DNA from: an uncultured Bacteroidales bacterium
GTDB taxonomy: Bacteria; Bacteroidota; Bacteroidia; Bacteroidales; JAUNSR01
DNA: 12,155 bases
Direction of reading: 5' to 3'
NCBI GenBank assembly: GCA_947074165.1
Contig: CAMTOT010000055.1
Span: forward strand, 1 to 12,155
Under the pieces are notes generated by a model. The model had not been told where the DNA came from. It saw nothing but the letters and a program-made list of their open reading frames with translations, and made no database searches. Below, piece after piece: positions 7,302-12,155 of this stretch. Both the position numbers and the translations under genes were made by a program. The first letter of the stretch is position 1. Each line of letters starts with the position of its first letter.

Positions 7302-9806
7302 ATGAAAAATATATTTCTAATTCTATTTTATACCTTATTTCTGTTTTCATCGTGTAATAATCAGACGATTGAAGAGCCAAGAAAACGAATTTCTTTCAAT
7401 TCGGATTGGAACTTCAAACTTGCTGATATTTCAGATGCCAAACATAATAGTTTCGATGACAGTTCATGGAGAAGATTAAATCTTCCCCATGACTGGTCAA
7501 TCGAGGGCAACTTCTCCTCAGAGAATCCTTCAGGACCAGGAGGTGGCGCATTGCCAGGAGGCATTGCCTGGTATAGAAAATCATTCAATGTCCCTTCTGA
7601 GTATATGGACAAGAATATGTATATTGATTTTGACGGAGTATACATGAATTCTTCTGTATATGTTAATGGTGAGTTATTAGGACACAGACCTTTTGGTTAT
7701 ATTTCATTCAGGTATGATATAACTCCATATCTTAAGTTTGATCAGGATAATGTTATTGCTGTAAGAGTAGACAACGATGAGCAACCAAATTCAAGATGGT
7801 ATTCAGGCTGTGGTATATATCGAAATGTATGGCTTACGGTTACAGACAAGGTTCATATATCACATTGGGGTACTTATGTTATATCAGAGAATGTTACTAA
7901 AGAGAGTGCAGATATTGTAGTGTCTACAACCGTGAGTAATACTTCGGAGCATAATAAAAATATAGAACTTATATCAATACTTCAGGATGCCACCGGAAAT
8001 GAAATAATACGCACGTCCGATATTAAACAAATCAGACAAGGAGATAATCTGACTTTTGATCATAGACTTAATATAAATAAACCTTTATTATGGAGCATTG
8101 AAGATCCCTATTTATATAATGTCAGATCAGAGGTGTATGAAAATGGGGCACTTATAGATAATTATAATACATCTACAGGTGTGCGTATCTTTAATTTTGA
8201 TATTAAAGAAGGCTTTTTCTTAAACTCAAAGCATGTAAAGATTAACGGCGTATGTATGCACCATGACTTAGGTGCTCTCGGTGCGGCTGTAAACACAAGA
8301 GCTATAGAACGTCAACTTGAAATTCTTAAAGAAATGGGTTGCAATGGCATTCGTACGGCTCATAACCCTCCGGCTCCCGAACTTTTAGAGCTTTGTGACA
8401 AAATGGGTTTTATCGTCATGGATGAGACTTTTGACATGTGGAGAAAGAAAAAGACTAAACATGATTATTCAAGATACTTTAGTGAATGGCATGAGCAGGA
8501 TCTTCGCGATCACATAATGAGAGACAGGAATCATCCGTCTGTTTTTATGTGGAGTGTGGGTAACGAGGTATTGGAGCAGTGGTCACATGCAAATGCCGAC
8601 ACATTATCCCTTGAGGAAGCTAATCTTATATTAAATTTTGGACAAAGCGAGGAGATGCTTGCAAATGATACTGAGATAAGCGTAAATTCACTTCTTTGTC
8701 AAAAACTTGTTGATAAAGTTAAAGAACTTGATAAAACACGTCCTGTTACGGCGGGATGTAATGAGCCTAATCCAAATAATCATTTATTTAAATCAAACTC
8801 TCTTGATATAATTGGTTATAATTATCATGAGGACTGGTTTTCGGCTGTTCCTGAAAATTTTCCAAATAAACCGTTTATTGCAGCGGAAACTGTATCCGCA
8901 CTTCAGACCAGGGGATATTTTACAATGCCGAGTGATAAAGAGATTATTTGGCCGGAACGCTGGGATAAGCCTTTTGAAAATGATATATATGCATGTTCTG
9001 CTTACGACCATTGCCATGTACCTTGGGGGACGACTCATGAGGGTATGATGAGGATGGTGAAAAATAATAAGTTTGTGAGCGGACAATACGTATGGACTGG
9101 TTTTGACTATCTTGGCGAACCAACACCATTTGGTTTTCCGGCGAGAAGCTCTTTTTTTGGTATAGTTGATTTAGCTGGTATCCCTAAGGATGTATATTAT
9201 ATGTATCAGTCTGAATGGTCTGATAAGAAAGTACTTCATCTATTTCCTCATTGGAACTGGAATACGGGTCAGGAAGTTGATATGTGGACATATTATAGTC
9301 AGGCTGATGAGGTGGAACTTTTTGTCAATGGAGTATCACAAGGTGTGAAAGCAAAAGAACCAGATACATTTCATGTAAAATGGAGGGTTAAGTATTATCC
9401 GGGATCAGTAAAAGTTGTATCTCGAAGAAATGGTAAGATAATTGCCGAGAAGGAGATTTTTACAGCCGGAGCCCCTGCTTCAATCAAACTAACTCCTGAC
9501 AGAGCATTAATTAAAGCTGATGGATATGATCTTAGTTATGTAACTGTTGAGGTTCTTGACAAAAATGGGAATATTTGTCCTAACGCAGATAATCTTATTA
9601 AATTTGATGTTGACGGCTCTGCTTTTATTGCCGGTGTGGATAACGGAAATCCTACATCTATGGAATCATTTAAATCACCTTACAGAAAAGCATTTAATGG
9701 AAAATGTGTTGTGATTGTTCAAAATAATGGATCTAAAGGGAAAATTAACCTTACTGCTTCTTCAGCTAATATAAAATCGTCTACAGTAAAAATTGAATCG
9801 AAATAA
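7302..9806 (+). CDS. GH2 beta-galactosidase with DUF4982, lipoprotein
   Basis: This is a glycoside hydrolase family 2 enzyme, probably a beta-galactosidase that removes galactose from xyloglucan side chains so that GH31 can act. I start it at 7302, not at the in-frame ATG at 7284: from 7302 the protein begins MKNIFLILFYTLFLFSSC, a clean lipoprotein signal with C18, and lies 4 bp after the GH31 stop. The longer form would add six polar residues and overlap GH31. Domains: sugar-binding jelly roll (about 28-185), Ig-like (about 187-298), catalytic barrel (about 300-635), DUF4982 (about 640-712) and a C-terminal Ig-like GH2 domain (about 724-828). The acid/base is E422 in WSVGNE and the nucleophile probably E529 in FIAAET; RTAHNPPAPE (351-360) is a family hallmark. 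The mature protein is 834 residues from this start. Family alone does not exclude other GH2 specificities; the galactosidase call relies on the neighbours. Confidence 0.9.
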   Translation: MKNIFLILFYTLFLFSSCNNQTIEEPRKRISFNSDWNFKLADISDAKHNSFDDSSWRRLNLPHDWSIEGNFSSENPSGPGGGALPGGIAWYRKSFNVPSEYMDKNMYIDFDGVYMNSSVYVNGELLGHRPFGYISFRYDITPYLKFDQDNVIAVRVDNDEQPNSRWYSGCGIYRNVWLTVTDKVHISHWGTYVISENVTKESADIVVSTTVSNTSEHNKNIELISILQDATGNEIIRTSDIKQIRQGDNLTFDHRLNINKPLLWSIEDPYLYNVRSEVYENGALIDNYNTSTGVRIFNFDIKEGFFLNSKHVKINGVCMHHDLGALGAAVNTRAIERQLEILKEMGCNGIRTAHNPPAPELLELCDKMGFIVMDETFDMWRKKKTKHDYSRYFSEWHEQDLRDHIMRDRNHPSVFMWSVGNEVLEQWSHANADTLSLEEANLILNFGQSEEMLANDTEISVNSLLCQKLVDKVKELDKTRPVTAGCNEPNPNNHLFKSNSLDIIGYNYHEDWFSAVPENFPNKPFIAAETVSALQTRGYFTMPSDKEIIWPERWDKPFENDIYACSAYDHCHVPWGTTHEGMMRMVKNNKFVSGQYVWTGFDYLGEPTPFGFPARSSFFGIVDLAGIPKDVYYMYQSEWSDKKVLHLFPHWNWNTGQEVDMWTYYSQADEVELFVNGVSQGVKAKEPDTFHVKWRVKYYPGSVKVVSRRNGKIIAEKEIFTAGAPASIKLTPDRALIKADGYDLSYVTVEVLDKNGNICPNADNLIKFDVDGSAFIAGVDNGNPTSMESFKSPYRKAFNGKCVVIVQNNGSKGKINLTASSANIKSSTVKIESK

Positions 9807-9815
9807 TTATTACCA

Positions 9816-12026
9816 ATGAAAAAACTATTAATAGCTATAGCTCTTATTACAACTCTTTCGCCTGTGATGGCGCAGACTCCGATATATGCGGATGATACAA
9901 AAGATATTGAAGACAGAGTAAAGGATGCTCTAAGCCGGATGACTCTTGAGGAGAAAACCCGGTTGTGTTATGCACAGAGTAAGTTTAGTTCTCCGGGTGT
10001 TCCCAGACTTGGTATTCCTGAGTTATGGATGAGTGATGGTCCACATGGAGTGAGAGCAGAGATTAGTTGGAACTCTTGGGCCTATGCAGGTTGGACTAAT
10101 GATAGCATTACTGCATTTCCGGCACTTACATGTCTTGCTGCTACATGGGATCTTGAACAATCTGCCGATTATGGTCGCGCTGTAGGAGCTGAGGCGAGAT
10201 TCAGAAAAAAAGATGTATTGTTAGGTCCTGGCATAAATATCTATCGCACACCTCTTAATGGCCGTAACTTTGAGTATATGGGTGAGGATCCTTATCTTGC
10301 AGGTACGATGTGTGTGCCTTATATACAGGAGATTCAAAAGAATGGTGTGGCAGTGAGTGTAAAGCATTATGCTCTTAATAATCAGGAGTTATGGCGTGGT
10401 CATATTGATGTGTATCTTAGTGACAGAGCATTACATGAGATATATTTACCAGCCTTTAAAATGGCTGTTAAAGATGGCCGGGCTTGGACTGTGATGGGCG
10501 CGTATAATAAATTTAGAGGTCAGCATGCGTGTCATAATGATATCCTTCTTAATAAAATTCTTAAAAATGACTGGGGATTTGACGGAGTGGTTGTTACCGA
10601 CTGGGGAGGAGCGCATGATACATACGAGGCTGCCGTATTTGGCCTTGATATTGAGATGGGATCATATACAAACGGCCTTACGACAGAGAGTGCTTTTACC
10701 TATGATGATTATTATCTTGGTAAAGCCTATCTTGCCATGGCCCGTAAAGGAGAAGTATCAGATTCTATCGTAGATGATAAAGCTGCGCGTATTCTTCGTC
10801 TTATTTTCCGTACTTCTATGGATAGAAATAAGCCTCATGGAGCTGTTGCTACAAAAGAACACTATGAGATAGCTGAAACTATAGGAAATGAGGGTATTGT
10901 GCTTCTGAAAAATAGTCCTGTGTCAAAAAGAAGTATGCCTGTTTTGCCAATTGAGGGTTCAAAATACAATAGTATACTTGTGGTTGGAGATAATGCCGTA
11001 AGAATGCTTAACGAGGGAGGTGGGTCTTCTGAGCTGAAAGTAAAAGACATGGTTTCTCCGCTTGATGGTCTCATCGATATTTATGGAGATAAGATAAAAT
11101 TTGCCCGCGGTTACAGTGCTGGTCGCCCTATGTATGGTCGTGCCGACATAATTCCTCAGAAGGAAGTAGATTCTTTAAGAGCTGAGGCTGTAGCTATGGC
11201 TAAAGACGCAGATCTTATAATAATGGTTGGAGGACTTAATAAGAACCATTTTCAGGATTGTGAAGGTGGAGACAGATTATCTTATGCACTTCCTTTCGGA
11301 CAAGATATACTTGTAGAGGAACTTCTTAGTGTTAATCCTAATATGGTTTTTGTAAACCTTTCAGGTAATGCCGTAGAGATGCCGTGGGCAGATAAAGTAC
11401 CTGCTATAGTTCAGGGTTGGTATCTTGGTTCTATGGGAGGTAAGTCTATAGCTAATGTACTATCAGGTAAAGTAAATCCGTCAGGTAAACTTCCTTTTTC
11501 CTTCCAAAAGAAACTATCAGACAATGGCGCACACGCTATGGGTGAATTATCTTACCCGGGCGATAGTATAAAACAGATTTATAAAGAAGATATCCTTGTC
11601 GGCTATCGTTGGCATGATACAAAAAAGATACCTGCTTTATTCTCATTTGGTCACGGATTAAGTTACACGACTTATAGTTACGGAAAGCCTGTTTTGTCAT
11701 CTAAGCAGTTTGATGGTAATAATCCAATCACAGTATCTGTCGCTGTCAAAAATACAGGTGAAAAGGCTGGAAAAGAGATTGTTCAATTATATATAGGAGA
11801 TGAGAAATGTTCTGTTTTACGTCCTGTGAAAGAGCTTAAGCATTATGAAAAGATTAGTCTTGAACCAGGTGAAGAAAAACTTGTCACTTTTGATATTTCA
11901 GAGGATGATCTTAAGTTTTATGATGAGTCTATTGGTGACTGGAAAGCTGAAAAAGGCAAGTTTAAGATCTATATAGGTGCATCGTCAGCAGATATACGAG
12001 GTACTTCTGAATTCGTATATAATTGA
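9816..12026 (+). CDS. GH3 beta-glucosidase, secreted
   Basis: This is a glycoside hydrolase family 3 exo-enzyme, most likely a periplasmic beta-glucosidase that removes backbone glucose exposed after side-chain removal. A signal peptidase I leader ends at PVMA before QTP (about residue 19), with no lipobox, so unlike its two neighbours it should be soluble. The N-terminal barrel (about 35-335) has SDGPHG (73-78), NFEYMGEDPYLAG (151-163), KHYALNNQE (183-191) and the nucleophile D262 in VVVTDWGG. The second domain (about 355-600) carries the probable acid/base E483 in CEGGDR. SFGHGLSYT (610-618) leads into a C-terminal fibronectin type III-like domain (about 635-723). The 736-residue length is usual for three-domain GH3 enzymes and no key residue is missing. 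The gene starts 9 bp after the GH2 stop, with an A/T-only leader apart from CC, so it is the last gene of the operon. Beta-xylosidase activity is possible from family alone. Confidence 0.92.
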   Translation: MKKLLIAIALITTLSPVMAQTPIYADDTKDIEDRVKDALSRMTLEEKTRLCYAQSKFSSPGVPRLGIPELWMSDGPHGVRAEISWNSWAYAGWTNDSITAFPALTCLAATWDLEQSADYGRAVGAEARFRKKDVLLGPGINIYRTPLNGRNFEYMGEDPYLAGTMCVPYIQEIQKNGVAVSVKHYALNNQELWRGHIDVYLSDRALHEIYLPAFKMAVKDGRAWTVMGAYNKFRGQHACHNDILLNKILKNDWGFDGVVVTDWGGAHDTYEAAVFGLDIEMGSYTNGLTTESAFTYDDYYLGKAYLAMARKGEVSDSIVDDKAARILRLIFRTSMDRNKPHGAVATKEHYEIAETIGNEGIVLLKNSPVSKRSMPVLPIEGSKYNSILVVGDNAVRMLNEGGGSSELKVKDMVSPLDGLIDIYGDKIKFARGYSAGRPMYGRADIIPQKEVDSLRAEAVAMAKDADLIIMVGGLNKNHFQDCEGGDRLSYALPFGQDILVEELLSVNPNMVFVNLSGNAVEMPWADKVPAIVQGWYLGSMGGKSIANVLSGKVNPSGKLPFSFQKKLSDNGAHAMGELSYPGDSIKQIYKEDILVGYRWHDTKKIPALFSFGHGLSYTTYSYGKPVLSSKQFDGNNPITVSVAVKNTGEKAGKEIVQLYIGDEKCSVLRPVKELKHYEKISLEPGEEKLVTFDISEDDLKFYDESIGDWKAEKGKFKIYIGASSADIRGTSEFVYN

Positions 12027-12086
12027 TTTATGTGTAAATTCAGAAATTAATGACAATATTTAATAGCATACAATAGCTTATAAAAA

Positions 12087-12112
12087 GACAGTGTCCAAAT
12101 CTTTGTGTAAAT
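12087..12112. repeat. Possible IS256-type insertion sequence end
   Basis: The sequence from GACAGTGTCC to TTTGTGTAAAT resembles, from memory, terminal inverted repeats of IS256-family (Mutator-type) elements, which often begin GA-x-x-x-TGTC and carry GTGTAAA about 20 bases in. It starts 60 bp after the GH3 stop. If real, bases 12087-12155 would be the left edge of an element whose transposase lies beyond the contig. No transposase reading frame is visible: the ATG at 12111 stops after 11 codons. The contig ending 43 bp later fits an assembly break inside a repeated element. The opposite terminal repeat is not in the window, so this stays tentative. Confidence 0.3.
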
Positions 12113-12125
12113 GAAAAAATATCAG

Positions 12126-12155
12126 GGTTCAGATTTAAGATATTAGATCTGAACT
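12126..12155. repeat. Hairpin/fold-back reaching the last base of the window
   Basis: Bases 12127-12138 pair with 12143-12154 around the 4-base loop GATA; the 12-bp stem has one G-T wobble (12135 with 12146), and 12126 can wobble-pair with 12155. The outer part is GTTCAGAT against ATCTGAAC. No T-run can be seen because the sequence stops at the end of the stem. It could be a terminator cut off by the contig edge, part of a mobile element, or an assembly fold-back artefact. No conventional terminator is visible between the GH3 stop at 12026 and this point; the intervening 12027-12086 is AT-rich and featureless. Confidence 0.5.

Noticed and set aside
12031..12112. TGTGTAAAT occurs at 12031-12039 and again at 12104-12112, a possible direct repeat or target duplication.
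   Set aside because: Nine AT-rich bases 73 bp apart are easily chance, and the second copy lies inside the putative element end, not flanking it.
12111..12146. Short frame starting MKKYQGSDLRY after the possible IS end, as a transposase start.
   Set aside because: It ends after 11 codons and does not resemble any transposase N-terminus I know.
12148..12155. TCTGAACT at the right edge equals the reverse complement of adapter bases 21-28, hinting at adapter on that end too.
   Set aside because: Only 8 bases match, and the neighbouring bases do not follow the adapter sequence. The hairpin pairing explains the same bases better.
1..12155. CRISPR arrays, tRNA or rRNA genes, riboswitches, phage or defence genes.
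   Set aside because: No regular repeat-spacer pattern, cloverleaf, rRNA-like sequence or such protein family is visible. Coding density is about 96 percent and is explained by the four genes.

Overview
The window looks like an AT-rich chromosomal fragment from a Bacteroidota bacterium of the Prevotella/Bacteroides type, probably a short-read metagenome or draft-genome contig. The lineage call rests on four things seen here: a one-protein hybrid two-component system with a periplasmic beta-propeller sensor, short Cys-terminated lipoprotein signals on enzymes, A-rich leaders without Shine-Dalgarno sequences, and a glycoside hydrolase cluster typical of a polysaccharide utilization locus (PUL). 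I cannot name a species.

Layout, left to right, all genes on the + strand. Bases 1-46 are not biological: they are an Illumina TruSeq P7-side adapter with its 8-base index, so real sequence starts at about base 47. A short non-coding leader (47-189) holds one 10-bp hairpin. A 1369-residue hybrid two-component regulator (HTCS) occupies 190-4299. A 133-bp gap follows, with an 8-bp inverted repeat and then a strong intrinsic terminator. After it comes a tightly packed three-gene operon: GH31 lipoprotein with an inserted PA14 domain (4433-7297), GH2 lipoprotein (7302-9806, start corrected from an upstream in-frame ATG) and secreted GH3 (9816-12026). The final 129 bp hold no gene but contain a sequence resembling an IS256-type element end, and a hairpin that runs exactly to the last base.

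The three enzymes form a coherent set for dismantling xyloglucan oligosaccharides in the periplasm. GH2 would remove beta-galactosyl caps, GH31 the non-reducing-end alpha-xylosyl branches, and GH3 the exposed beta-glucosyl backbone units. The same families occur together in characterised Bacteroides xyloglucan loci. The HTCS next door is the likely sensor and activator. SusC/SusD transporters, surface-binding proteins, the endo-glucanase and any fucosidase or arabinofuranosidase are absent here and would have to lie beyond either edge or elsewhere. Substrate assignment is inferred from family combination and motifs; no gene here proves it alone.

I found no undescribed type of system. The points most worth a second look are the adapter at the left edge, the possible mobile-element boundary at the right edge, the promoter/terminator arrangement ahead of the operon, and the GH2 start.
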